Positions 24,817 through 32,868 of a stretch of DNA of 45,327 bases are shown here, piece by piece. Under the pieces are notes generated by a model. That model was given only the letters and a program-made list of their open reading frames with translations, had not been told where the DNA came from and searched no databases. The stretch spans positions 1 through 45,327 of the forward strand of contig JAMPFB010000013.1 of NCBI GenBank assembly GCA_023664735.1, written 5' to 3'. A program made the translations under genes and the position numbers. Source of the stretch: Robinsoniella sp. (GTDB lineage: Bacteria > Bacillota > Clostridia > Lachnospirales > Lachnospiraceae). Position 1 is the first letter of the stretch. Every line of letters starts with the position of its first letter.

Positions 24817-25950
24817 ATGGGTAAAGACTTAAAAGGCAAAGAGCTTGGAGTCGGTATCTGTCAAAGAAAGGATGGTTTATACACAGCCCGATTTGTGAGT
24901 AAGAGAACTGGAAAATCAGTTCAAAAGTATTTTCCTAAATTACAAGAGTGCCGCAAGTGGTATGCGGATGCAAAATTTGAAGATGAACATGGAGGAATTA
25001 ATGCATCCGGAGATATGACAGTAACGGCATGGTTTAATTACTGGATTGAAAACATTAAAGGCGACAGCATAAGACCCAATACAATCAGAAATTATAAAGA
25101 ACGGTTTGAACATAATATAAAGAAGTGTATCGGCAATATGATATTGTCTGATGTAAAACCGATGCACTGTCAGAATGTTCTAAACCAGATGAAGGATGAT
25201 TATAAATCGTCTACCATATACCAGACAAGGATTACTTTGTATTGTATGTTTACTGATGCGGTTGAAAATGATGTAATCTACAAAAATCCAGTAACAAAGG
25301 GAATTAAATATAATATCGGGAAAGAGCCTAAGAAAATGAGGGCATTGACGGTTGAGGAACAAAAGAAGTTTCTTGAAACCGCCCAAAATAGCAGCAACTA
25401 CAATCAGTTTGCATTTGTTCTACAGACTGGACTTCGGACAGGCGAGATGATAGGCTTAAAATGGTCTGACATTGACTGGGAGAAACGTGTCATACATATA
25501 CAGAGGACTATGGAATATCGGTATAGTGTTGGCGAATGGCGAATTGGAGAACCTAAAAGCAAGTCCGGCTATCGTGATGTGCCTTTAACAGAAGAAGCAG
25601 TTGCAATTCTGAAAAGGCAGAAAGAGAAGATTAAAGAGATTAAGGTAATCAATATGCAGTTTAAAGAATTTGTGTTCCTGTGCAGAAAAGGAGAACCGAC
25701 AAAAAATTCAGCCTATGATACTTCTTTATTTAAACTCTGTGACAAAGCTGGTATTGAGCGTTTCTCAATGCACGTTCTAAGACATACGATGGCGACCAGA
25801 TGTATTGAAGGTGGTATGCGCCCTAAGACTTTACAGGTGATTTTAGGTCATGCAAATGCGGGCATTACGATGAATCGGTACGTCCATGTGACGGAAGATG
25901 AGAAGTTCAAAGAGGTAGAAAAAATCGAAAGTGCCTTAAAAATTGTGTAG
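24817..25950 (+). CDS. int: Tyrosine integrase, Tn916 type
   Basis: A 377-residue site-specific recombinase. The N-terminal arm-binding domain (GICQRKDGLYTARFVSKRTG) is of the Tn916 Int/AP2-like kind, then a core-binding domain around 65-165, then the catalytic domain with Arg in LQTGLRTGEMIGL, HVLRHTMATR (H-x-x-R), His in LGHANAGIT and the nucleophile Tyr in TMNRYVHV. It integrates and excises the prophage together with the adjacent Xis. ATG 24817 has AAAGGAG at 24802-24808. As usual for such elements it is the last gene before the attachment site, here only 76 nt from ychF. Confidence 0.95.
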   Translation: MGKDLKGKELGVGICQRKDGLYTARFVSKRTGKSVQKYFPKLQECRKWYADAKFEDEHGGINASGDMTVTAWFNYWIENIKGDSIRPNTIRNYKERFEHNIKKCIGNMILSDVKPMHCQNVLNQMKDDYKSSTIYQTRITLYCMFTDAVENDVIYKNPVTKGIKYNIGKEPKKMRALTVEEQKKFLETAQNSSNYNQFAFVLQTGLRTGEMIGLKWSDIDWEKRVIHIQRTMEYRYSVGEWRIGEPKSKSGYRDVPLTEEAVAILKRQKEKIKEIKVINMQFKEFVFLCRKGEPTKNSAYDTSLFKLCDKAGIERFSMHVLRHTMATRCIEGGMRPKTLQVILGHANAGITMNRYVHVTEDEKFKEVEKIESALKIV

Positions 25951-25980
25951 CAGATTGTGTAGTAAAAATACAGAGAAAGG

Positions 25981-26009
25981 CGAAAACCCTTGAAAATAAA
26001 GGATTTTCG
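25981..26009. other. Inverted repeat at the prophage-chromosome junction
   Basis: CGAAAACCCTT (25981-25991) and AAGGATTTTCG (25999-26009) are complements with one mismatch, loop GAAAAT and no U-tract. It may mark the attachment region or be a weak terminator. The att core itself cannot be defined without the left end or an empty site. Confidence 0.4.
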
Positions 26010-26026
26010 GACAGGTATGATAAATT

Positions 26027-27124
26027 ATGAAACTAGGCATCGTAGGACTTCCCAACGTAGGAAAAAGTACACTATTTAATTCATTAACCAAGGCAGGAGC
26101 AGAATCCGCCAATTACCCATTTTGTACCATAGACCCCAATGTGGGTGTGGTACTTGTGCCGGATGAAAGGCTGAAGCTGTTGGGAGATATGTATCATTCC
26201 AAAAAGGTTACCAATGCGGTAATCGAATTTGTGGATATTGCAGGGCTTGTAAAAGGCGCTTCCAAAGGGGAAGGGCTGGGTAACCAGTTTTTGAGCAATA
26301 TTCGGGAAGTAGATGCTATCGTTCATGTGGTAAGATGCTTTGAGGATCCAAACGTAGTCCATGTGGATGGCAGCGTAGACCCAATCCGGGATATTGAAAC
26401 AATCAATCTGGAACTGATTTTTTCAGATATAGAAATATTGGACAGAAGAATTGCAAAAACTACAAGGGGAGCTAATAATGACAAAACTCTTGCCAAGGAA
26501 CTTGCGCTGCTTCAGCGAATCAAAGCTTATTTAGAAGAAGGAAAGCTGGCAAAAACCTTTGAAGTACAGGATGAAGATGAGGAAGCATGGCTGAATGGCT
26601 ATAATCTGCTTACGAGAAAGCCGGTTATTTTTGCGGCAAATGTGGCAGAAGAAGAGCTTTCAGAGGACGGCGCCAACAATCCATGGGTGGAAAAGGTAAG
26701 GGAATATGCCGAAAAAGAGGATTGTGAGGTATTTGTCATCTGTGCCCAGATTGAACAGGAGATTGCAGAATTGGATGAAGAGGAAAAGGCAATGTTCTTG
26801 GACGAGCTGGGATTAAAGGAATCCGGTCTGGAAAAACTGATTAAGGCATCCTATAAGCTGCTTGGGCTGATTAGCTATCTGACAGCCGGAGAGGATGAAA
26901 CAAGGGCATGGACCATAAAAAGAGGAACGAAGGCTCCGCAGGCTGCCGGAAAAATCCATACGGATTTTGAAAGAGGGTTTATTAAGGCGGAGGTAGTCAA
27001 TTATAAAGACCTGTTAGAACATGGTTCCTTGGCCGCTGCAAGGGAAAAGGGGCTTGTTGGAATGGAAGGAAAGGAATATGTGGTAAAAGACGGAGATGTT
27101 ATTTTGTTCCGCTTCAATGTATAA
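26027..27124 (+). CDS. ychF: YchF, redox-sensitive OBG-family ATPase
   Basis: A complete 365-residue YchF. It has P-loop GLPNVGKST near the N-terminus, the switch region [31 protein letters not shown], and a C-terminal TGS domain ending RFNV. The base-specificity motif reads NVAEEE instead of NKxD, as expected for a family that prefers ATP. It binds ribosomes and influences stress responses. It lies directly downstream of the integrase. No good sigma-A promoter is visible in the 76 nt between them (a TTGAAA/TATGAT pair at 25990-26021 has a 20-nt spacer), so the prophage may have altered its expression. lgt follows on the same strand. Confidence 0.96.
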   Translation: MKLGIVGLPNVGKSTLFNSLTKAGAESANYPFCTIDPNVGVVLVPDERLKLLGDMYHSKKVTNAVIEFVDIAGLVKGASKGEGLGNQFLSNIREVDAIVHVVRCFEDPNVVHVDGSVDPIRDIETINLELIFSDIEILDRRIAKTTRGANNDKTLAKELALLQRIKAYLEEGKLAKTFEVQDEDEEAWLNGYNLLTRKPVIFAANVAEEELSEDGANNPWVEKVREYAEKEDCEVFVICAQIEQEIAELDEEEKAMFLDELGLKESGLEKLIKASYKLLGLISYLTAGEDETRAWTIKRGTKAPQAAGKIHTDFERGFIKAEVVNYKDLLEHGSLAAAREKGLVGMEGKEYVVKDGDVILFRFNV

Positions 27125-27182
27125 ATTATAATACATAGACAGGAACTGACAGACGAAAGCTTATGATACAGGAGTGATGAAA

Positions 27183-28064
27183 ATGCCTGATATAATGGGA
27201 AAGATGGATATTGCATTTCCACATTTATCTATATATATTGAAAACCTGCCAAAGAAAATTACCATTTTTGGTTTTGATATTGCATTTTATGGGATGATTC
27301 TGGCATTATCCGTATTGGCAGGACTGCTGATGATGAATAGAGAGGTAAAGGTAACAGGGCAGGATCCGGATATGTATTGGGATTTTGCCATGTATGCCAT
27401 TTTCTTTTCTATTTGCGGCTCTAGAATTTATTATGTAGCTTTTTCATGGGACAATTACAAAGACAATCTACTAAGCATCTTCAATTTGCGGGAAGGTGGC
27501 ATAGCCATTTATGGAACGGTAATTGCTGCTTTTATTACCTTGTTTGTATATGCAGGAATTAAGAAAGTTTCTCCCTTCTTAATGGCGGATACAGGAGTGC
27601 CGGCATTGATTTTAGGACAGATTATCGGGCGATGGGCAAACTTCATGAATCGGGAATGCTTTGGAGGCTACACGGATAATCCCCTTGCCATGCGCCTTCC
27701 CATAGAAGCGGTAAGGAAATCTGACATATCAGCAGACCTGACCGCACATATAGCAGAAGGGACCAATTACATTCAGGTTCATCCTACATTCCTTTATGAA
27801 AGCTTATGGAACGTAGGGATTCTTACTTTTATGATGCTTTACAGAAAACACAAAAAATTCAACGGTGAGTTAGCTCTAGTTTACCTTGGCGGGTATGGAC
27901 TGGGACGGTTTTGGATTGAAGGACTTCGTACCGACCAGCTTTTAGTCCCCCATACTAGCATTGCAGTTTCCCAAATGCTGGGAATAACCATGTTCCTAGC
28001 AGCAGTGGCGGCCGATGTGGTGGTACGGGTCTGCATGAAGAAAAAAGAAAAGAAGACGGCATGA
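27183..28064 (+). CDS. lgt: Prolipoprotein diacylglyceryl transferase
   Basis: Transfers diacylglycerol from phosphatidylglycerol to the lipobox cysteine of prolipoproteins in the membrane. It is a 293-residue protein with about seven membrane segments. It carries the early motif YGMILALSVLAG, an HGGLAIYG-type motif reading REGGIAIYG, and the Lgt signature GRWANFMNRECFGG. The end is Lys-rich, as expected for a cytoplasmic tail. The ATG at 27183 is best spaced (8 nt) from GGAG at 27171-27174; an ATG at 27177 is too close. It forms a two-gene unit with ychF ending at the strong terminator at 28239. Confidence 0.95.
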   Translation: MPDIMGKMDIAFPHLSIYIENLPKKITIFGFDIAFYGMILALSVLAGLLMMNREVKVTGQDPDMYWDFAMYAIFFSICGSRIYYVAFSWDNYKDNLLSIFNLREGGIAIYGTVIAAFITLFVYAGIKKVSPFLMADTGVPALILGQIIGRWANFMNRECFGGYTDNPLAMRLPIEAVRKSDISADLTAHIAEGTNYIQVHPTFLYESLWNVGILTFMMLYRKHKKFNGELALVYLGGYGLGRFWIEGLRTDQLLVPHTSIAVSQMLGITMFLAAVAADVVVRVCMKKKEKKTA

Positions 28065-28069
28065 GCTGA

Positions 28070-28149
28070 TTGAGGAGATGCAAAACCCCTCAAAATGTGG
28101 CAGCCAATTTACTGTATCTGCCATCCAATCCCGGTTCAAGTCCTGAACC
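28070..28149. other. Three tandem short hairpins in the lgt-mraZ gap
   Basis: TTGAGG/CCTCAA (28070-28075/28088-28093), TGGCAG/CTGCCA (28098-28103/28118-28123) and GGTTCA/TGAACC (28133-28138/28144-28149) follow one another. There is no U-tract. It may be a structured 3' UTR, a repeat element, or chance. Confidence 0.35.
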
Positions 28150-28238
28150 CGTCCTCTTCTGTAAGATACTCTTTTTCATCAGTTTTGTGTATATTGCGTA
28201 TCGAAAACATGTTCCTACAACATATAGAATTTTTGGAG

Positions 28239-28267
28239 AATATGCCGAATTTCGGCATATTTTTTTT
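28239..28267 (+). terminator. Rho-independent terminator of ychF-lgt
   Basis: AATATGCCGA (28239-28248) pairs perfectly with TCGGCATATT (28252-28261), followed by an uninterrupted T run to 28267. Confidence 0.88.
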
Positions 28268-28288
28268 GCCCTAAATTATAAAAAATGC

Positions 28289-28317
28289 TTGTAATACCAC
28301 CCTCAATAGTATAAAAT
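28289..28317 (+). promoter_or_regulatory. Promoter of the mraZ/dcw operon
   Basis: TTGTAA at 28289-28294, 17-nt spacer, TAAAAT at 28312-28317. The predicted start near 28324 falls right at the MraZ repeats. Confidence 0.6.
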
Positions 28318-28325
28318 GTTCACAT

Positions 28326-28365
28326 AAGTGGTGAAAAGTGGTATGAAGTGGTGGAAAGTGGTAAA
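28326..28365 (+). promoter_or_regulatory. MraZ operator: four 10-bp AAGTGGTnnn repeats
   Basis: Four head-to-tail copies of AAGTGGT with exactly 10-bp phasing begin at 28326, 28336, 28346 and 28356, all on one DNA face. MraZ is known to bind short GTG-containing direct repeats in front of its own gene. The repeats overlap the predicted transcription start, which fits autorepression. Confidence 0.85.
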
Positions 28366-28408
28366 TACCCCTTGTATTTATCAAAGCCACACTACACAGG
28401 TGATTATT

Positions 28409-28840
28409 ATGTTCATGGGAGAGTATAGTCATACAATTGATGCAAAAGGCAGACTCATTATCCCTTCAAAATTTCGTGATACACTTGGTGATGAATTTGT
28501 GGTGACGAAAGGTTTGGACGGATGTCTCTTTGTGTATGACCAAAATGAATGGAGCGCCTTTGAAGAAAAGCTGAAATCACTGCCCATCACTAATAAAGAC
28601 GCCAGACAATTCGTACGTTTCTTCCTTGCAGGAGCGGCAAGCGTGGAAGTGGACAAGCAGGGAAGGATTCTTGTGCCCAATGTGCTCCGGGAATTTGCAG
28701 ATTTGCAAAAGGATGTAACGTTGATTGGCGTGGGAAGCCGGATAGAAATCTGGAGCAGAGAAAGATTTGAAGGCACATGTAATTATGACGATATGGAAGA
28801 AATCGCAGAGCATATGGCGGAATTAGGATTTAGCATTTAG
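28409..28840 (+). CDS. mraZ: MraZ, dcw-cluster regulator
   Basis: A 143-residue protein with two AbrB-like half-domains. Each half carries the family motif: [13 protein letters not shown] near residue 11 and [14 protein letters not shown] near 86. It forms rings that bind the repeats upstream and regulate cell-wall and division genes. ATG 28409 (MFMGEYSH) with AGGTGA at 28398-28403 is the right start. A longer frame from 28328 would translate through the operator and is not credible. First gene of the cluster, 34 nt before rsmH. Confidence 0.96.
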   Translation: MFMGEYSHTIDAKGRLIIPSKFRDTLGDEFVVTKGLDGCLFVYDQNEWSAFEEKLKSLPITNKDARQFVRFFLAGAASVEVDKQGRILVPNVLREFADLQKDVTLIGVGSRIEIWSRERFEGTCNYDDMEEIAEHMAELGFSI

Positions 28841-28874
28841 CGTATGGAAGAACCCTTATAAAGCAGAGGAAACT

Positions 28875-29810
28875 ATGACATTTTCACATAAATCGGTTTT
28901 ATTAAAAGAAACAATTGAAGGATTGAACGTAAAGCCGGATGGCATTTATGTGGATGGTACCTTAGGCGGCGGCGGACATGCTTATGAAGTGGCAGGGAAG
29001 CTGAAAAATGGAAGGCTTATAGGAATCGACCAAGATGAAGCGGCTATTGTGGCAGCAGGTGAACGATTACAAGAATTTGCCGATAAAGTCACCATTGTAA
29101 GAAGTAATTATGAGGCAATGAGACAGGTTTTAAAGGAACTGGGAATTTTGTCCGTTGACGGAATCCTGCTTGATTTGGGAGTATCCTCTTATCAACTGGA
29201 TACGATAGAAAGGGGCTTTTCCTATAAATATGATACGAAGCTTGATATGCGCATGGACATGCGGCAGAGCCTGACGGCAAAGGATATCGTCAATGGTTAT
29301 TCAGAAACAGAGCTATACCATATCATAAAGGATTACGGAGAAGACAATTTTGCAAAAAATATTGCAAAGCATATTGTGAAAGAACGGGAAAAGGAGCCTA
29401 TCCTTACTACCTATCAGCTAAATGAAATCATTAAGGCTGCGATACCGGCCAAAATGAGAACAGGCGGCGGACACCCGTCAAAAAAGACCTTTCAGGCAAT
29501 TCGGATTGCCTGCAACAGAGAATTGGATGTATTAAGAGATACATTAGATGACATGACAGACCTACTAAATCCGGGCGGAAGGCTTTGCATTATTACATTT
29601 CACTCCTTAGAGGACAGAATCGTAAAAAATGCATTTCGGAAAAATGAAAACCCATGTACATGTCCTCCGGACTTCCCGGTTTGTGTATGCGGTAAACAAT
29701 CGAAGGGTAAAGTCATAACAAGAAAGCCTGTTCTTCCGGGAGAAGAGGAAATAGAAGAAAATAAACGGGCAAAAAGCGCAAAGCTTAGAATATTTGAGAA
29801 AAGGAAATAA
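28875..29810 (+). CDS. rsmH: 16S rRNA m4C1402 methyltransferase
   Basis: A 311-residue SAM-dependent methyltransferase that modifies C1402 in the ribosomal decoding centre. The SAM-binding loop is [12 protein letters not shown] near the N-terminus, with [10 protein letters not shown] and [16 protein letters not shown] following. The family motif [12 protein letters not shown] and the late [10 protein letters not shown] are also present. Its length and position after mraZ are standard. The basic C-terminus ends five nucleotides before ftsL, so the two are coupled. Confidence 0.97.
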   Translation: MTFSHKSVLLKETIEGLNVKPDGIYVDGTLGGGGHAYEVAGKLKNGRLIGIDQDEAAIVAAGERLQEFADKVTIVRSNYEAMRQVLKELGILSVDGILLDLGVSSYQLDTIERGFSYKYDTKLDMRMDMRQSLTAKDIVNGYSETELYHIIKDYGEDNFAKNIAKHIVKEREKEPILTTYQLNEIIKAAIPAKMRTGGGHPSKKTFQAIRIACNRELDVLRDTLDDMTDLLNPGGRLCIITFHSLEDRIVKNAFRKNENPCTCPPDFPVCVCGKQSKGKVITRKPVLPGEEEIEENKRAKSAKLRIFEKRK

Positions 29811-29815
29811 AGAAA

Positions 29816-30310
29816 ATGGCAGCAAGACAGGTAAGAACAAATCAAAGAAGAAATACATACGATAGAAGGGCAGCAGGAAATAGCTCTTATGTATATGGAA
29901 ATACAGTAAGAAAGCTAGACGTTACTACAGCAATTGAAGAAGAACCGAGGAAAGGACTGAGTAATGCTACTAGAAAAAACAGGGAAAAGGCAGCCAGAAT
30001 GAATCTGGGATATGTGCTGTTCCTTGCAGCGGCAATGATGGTGGCAGCAGGTGTTTTAATTGGCTATATCAGACTTCAGTCCGACAATACAATGGCGATG
30101 GAGAAAATCGCATCCATGGAAAGCGAATTAAATGATTTGCGTTTGAAAAATAACGAGGACTACAGCAGAGCAGTCAGTGATGTGGATTTAGAAGAGGTAA
30201 AAAGAATCGCCATGGAAGAGCTTGGCATGAAATATGCCGAAGAAGGACAAGTAATCAAGGTGGAAGGCGCAGAGGATGACTATGTTCGCCAGTACACGGA
30301 AATGCCGTAA
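29816..30310 (+). CDS. ftsL: FtsL-like division protein
   Basis: A 164-residue bitopic membrane protein: a basic cytoplasmic N-terminus of about 60 residues, one membrane helix (LGYVLFLAAAMMVAAGVLIGY), then a coiled coil (ESELNDLRLKNNEDY) and a short extracellular tail. Sequence conservation in FtsL is low, so the call rests on topology and on its place between rsmH and the first PBP. It should form the FtsL-DivIC-DivIB complex that controls septal wall synthesis. RBS AAGGAAA lies just before ATG 29816. Confidence 0.85.
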   Translation: MAARQVRTNQRRNTYDRRAAGNSSYVYGNTVRKLDVTTAIEEEPRKGLSNATRKNREKAARMNLGYVLFLAAAMMVAAGVLIGYIRLQSDNTMAMEKIASMESELNDLRLKNNEDYSRAVSDVDLEEVKRIAMEELGMKYAEEGQVIKVEGAEDDYVRQYTEMP

Positions 30311-30327
30311 ATCTGAAAGGAAAGTTC

Positions 30328-32793
30328 ATGAGCACAGAAAACAGAAATCGTCAAAGAAACAGTCGAAATATAGAGAATAAAAATTTCCAAAATGGCAGCC
30401 GAAATACGGAAAATAGAAATTCCAGAAGCGGCAGCCGAAATATGGAAAATAGAAATTCCAGAAGCGGCAGCCGAAATGTAGAGAATAGAAATTTCCGAAA
30501 CAGCAACCGGAGTCCGGAACAAGAAAGCCGCCTCCAGAGAGAACAAAGGAGCGCAGGAACCAAAACCAGCCAGAGAAACAGGAGAAGTCTGGAAAATCGG
30601 GAATTTTTGGAAAGGAGAGCTTTGCAGGAATCGAGAACCAGACAGCAGGAAGCTGCGCCAAAAGGAACCAGTGCGAGATTTACCATAAGAATGCAGAAGA
30701 AGCTAGCAGTGCTGTTTATTGCAGTATTGTTAGCTTTCCTAGGTTTAAGCATGAGACTTTATGCAATCAATAAGGAAGACAGTGAAAATTACAAAAAACA
30801 GGTATTATCCCAACAGGAATATAGCAGTAAAGTGCTGCCCTATAAAAGAGGAGATATTCTGGATGCCAAGGGAACCAAGCTTGCATACAGTGAGAAGGTG
30901 TACAATCTGGTAGTGGATGCCAGTGTCATCAATTCCAAGCAGGCATATGTGGAGCCTACCGTATCGGCGCTCAATACCTGCTTTGGTGTGGATGCAAATG
31001 AAATCAGGAACCATCTGGCAGAAAAGCCCAAGGATAAGTATTATGTAGTAAAAAAGCAGCTTACCTATGAAGAAATCACCCCTTTCTTAGAGCTGCAGAA
31101 GGATAAGGAAAAGGGAAATAATATAAAGGGCATCTGGTTTGAAGAAGAATATAAAAGGATTTACCCTTTTGGAAGCCTTGCCTGCCATACATTAGGCTTT
31201 ACAAGCAAGGATAACATTGGAACCAACGGGCTGGAGGCATATTACAGCGACATACTAAATGGAACGAATGGAAGAGAATACGGATATTTAAATGATGATT
31301 CTGAGCTGGAACGTACTACCAAGGCGGCAGTGGATGGGAAAAACATAGTTACCTCACTGGATGCCAACATTCAGAAAATCGTGGAAAAATACATAAAGCA
31401 GTTTAATGAGCAGCATCAGGGAGAATACAGGGAAGGAGAGCTTGGAAGCAAGCATACAGGCGTAATCGTCATGAATCCCAAAACAGGAAATGTTCTGGCA
31501 ATGGCATCCTATCCAAATTATGATTTAAATAATCCGAGAGATATTTCCGACTACTATTCTCCAGAGGAAATTGCAAAAATGGAAGAAGAGGACACATACC
31601 TTGATACATTACAGGGCTTTTGGAGAAACTTCTGTATTCAGGATGCTTATGAACCCGGCTCCACTGCAAAAGCAATGACGGTTGCGGCAGGATTGGACTC
31701 TGGAAAGCTAATGGGAAATGAGTATTATGAATGTTCCGGGCAGCTAGAGGTAAGCGGGCACCAAATTCATTGTCATAAAACTTGGGGACATGGCAACTTA
31801 AGTGTATCAGAGGCCTTAGAACAATCCTGCAATGTGGCGCTGATGCATATGGGCGATGCCATTGGAAAAGAAACGTTTATGAAGTATCTTTCCAATTTTA
31901 ATGTAGGGCTGAAAACAAATATTGATTTGGCAGGCGAGGCAAGAACAGCAAATCTGATATATGATGTGGATGCCATGGTAAGGTCAGACCTTGCAATTTC
32001 CACCTTTGGACAGGGTTATAAGGTAACAATGGTACAGTTAGCAAGCGCTTTCTGTTCCATTATTAACGGAGGCTATTATTATGAGCCACATATTGCTACG
32101 GAAATTCAGAATCCGGACGGCTCTACTGCAGAAACGATTGCGCCGAGGATATTGAAGCAGGTGGTGTCTATGGAAACGTCGGAAAAAATGCGGACTTATC
32201 TAAATGCGGTCTGTATTACAGGAACAGGAACGACGGCAGTTCCGGCAGGTTACCTGATTGGCGGGAAAACAGGAACGGCAGAAACCTATCCCCGTAAACA
32301 GGGACAATATGTAGTATCCTTTATCGGCTATGCACCTGCAGATGATCCTCAGGTGGTAGTATATGTAGTAGTGGATAGGCCAAATGTAGCGGATCAGCCC
32401 CATTCTACCTTTGCACAGGAAATTGCAAAAGGAATTTTTACGGAAATTCTTCCATATATGAATATATTCCGCACGGAGCAGCTAACGGAGGAACAGGAGG
32501 AAGAGTTAAGAAAGCTTCAAATATTGGAAAGCGTTAGCGAAAATTCCGCAGAAAAAGAAGGCGAAGAAGGAAGCGAGGAAGAAGCGGAGCAGGAAGAAGA
32601 GGAAGAAGAGCCGGATTACACCTATGATGATAACACCGGAAATATTATCGATCCTCTTACCGGCTATCAGGTAGACCCGGATACAATGGAGTATGTGGAC
32701 CCGCTGTTTTCCACAATTGGCGACATATCCGGAACCCCAAGTGAAAATGAACCGGAAGCGGGCACCGGTGAGGGAGGAAATCCCGGACAATAG
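30328..32793 (+). CDS. Class B penicillin-binding protein, FtsI/PBP2B-like
   Basis: Septal transpeptidase of 821 residues. It has a long, disordered Asn/Arg/Ser-rich cytoplasmic N-terminus (about 1-110) with a tandem repeat, one membrane helix (KLAVLFIAVLLAFLGLSM, around 128-146), a PBP dimerisation domain, and a transpeptidase domain. The active-site motifs are STAK (SxxK, in EPGSTAKAM), SCN (in EQSCNVAL) and KTGT (in GGKTGTAE). The tail is very rich in Glu and Gly, and no PASTA domain is seen. It cross-links septal peptidoglycan with FtsW. It is followed within 80 nt by a second class B PBP. The extended N-terminus is longer than usual. Confidence 0.93.
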   Translation: MSTENRNRQRNSRNIENKNFQNGSRNTENRNSRSGSRNMENRNSRSGSRNVENRNFRNSNRSPEQESRLQREQRSAGTKTSQRNRRSLENREFLERRALQESRTRQQEAAPKGTSARFTIRMQKKLAVLFIAVLLAFLGLSMRLYAINKEDSENYKKQVLSQQEYSSKVLPYKRGDILDAKGTKLAYSEKVYNLVVDASVINSKQAYVEPTVSALNTCFGVDANEIRNHLAEKPKDKYYVVKKQLTYEEITPFLELQKDKEKGNNIKGIWFEEEYKRIYPFGSLACHTLGFTSKDNIGTNGLEAYYSDILNGTNGREYGYLNDDSELERTTKAAVDGKNIVTSLDANIQKIVEKYIKQFNEQHQGEYREGELGSKHTGVIVMNPKTGNVLAMASYPNYDLNNPRDISDYYSPEEIAKMEEEDTYLDTLQGFWRNFCIQDAYEPGSTAKAMTVAAGLDSGKLMGNEYYECSGQLEVSGHQIHCHKTWGHGNLSVSEALEQSCNVALMHMGDAIGKETFMKYLSNFNVGLKTNIDLAGEARTANLIYDVDAMVRSDLAISTFGQGYKVTMVQLASAFCSIINGGYYYEPHIATEIQNPDGSTAETIAPRILKQVVSMETSEKMRTYLNAVCITGTGTTAVPAGYLIGGKTGTAETYPRKQGQYVVSFIGYAPADDPQVVVYVVVDRPNVADQPHSTFAQEIAKGIFTEILPYMNIFRTEQLTEEQEEELRKLQILESVSENSAEKEGEEGSEEEAEQEEEEEEPDYTYDDNTGNIIDPLTGYQVDPDTMEYVDPLFSTIGDISGTPSENEPEAGTGEGGNPGQ
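30358..30501 (+). repeat. 36-bp in-frame tandem repeat, four copies
   Basis: Units begin at 30358, 30394, 30430 and 30466. The two middle copies differ at a single base; the outer two are degenerate. Each encodes 12 residues close to GSRNTENRNSRS in the cytoplasmic N-terminus of the PBP. The repeat also produces spurious open frames on the other strand. Confidence 0.9.
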
Positions 32794-32868
32794 AAGAGAA
32801 ACGGAATACTGGAATAAGAAAGGAATTATCACAATAGATTATAAGTAAGAATGTTTTTCGGGGATTAT

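Larger units (their letters stand above)
1..26009. mobile_element. Right-hand part of an integrated prophage (left end outside window)
   Basis: The segment is visibly AT-richer than the chromosome to its right. It carries phage-type genes in one direction: primase, ClpX, fused topoisomerase, single-chain RNA polymerase, giant tape measure protein and S74 tail protein. It ends with an excisionase and a tyrosine integrase that abut the chromosomal gene ychF. The recombination pair resembles Tn916 Xis/Int, but the tape measure and tail proteins argue for a siphovirus-like phage and not a conjugative element. Head, terminase and lysis genes are not seen and would have to lie to the left. The exact right end (attR) is not proven; it should fall between the integrase stop at 25950 and the ychF start at 26027, or just inside ychF. 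Confidence 0.88.

Noticed and set aside
1-26009. The element as a Tn916-like conjugative transposon
   Set aside because: Only Xis/Int resemble Tn916; no relaxase, coupling protein or type IV secretion gene is seen, while tape measure and tail proteins are.
28125-28150. GGTTCAAGTCC, resembling a tRNA T-arm
   Set aside because: The five-base stem around a TTCAAGT loop does not pair, and no acceptor, D or anticodon stem can be built around it.
28070-28294. 74-residue ORF between lgt and mraZ
   Set aside because: No ribosome site, runs through hairpins and the terminator, no protein-like composition.
28328-28408. Longer mraZ start with 27 extra residues
   Set aside because: The extension is a translation of the AAGTGGT operator; ATG 28409 has a proper AGGTGA site and matches MraZ length.
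30358-30501. Repeat array as a CRISPR
   Set aside because: Units are contiguous with no spacers, in frame, and inside a coding gene.
30280-30752. Long minus-strand ORFs opposite the PBP N-terminus
   Set aside because: They are generated by the in-frame 36-bp tandem repeat, which is free of stops on several frames.
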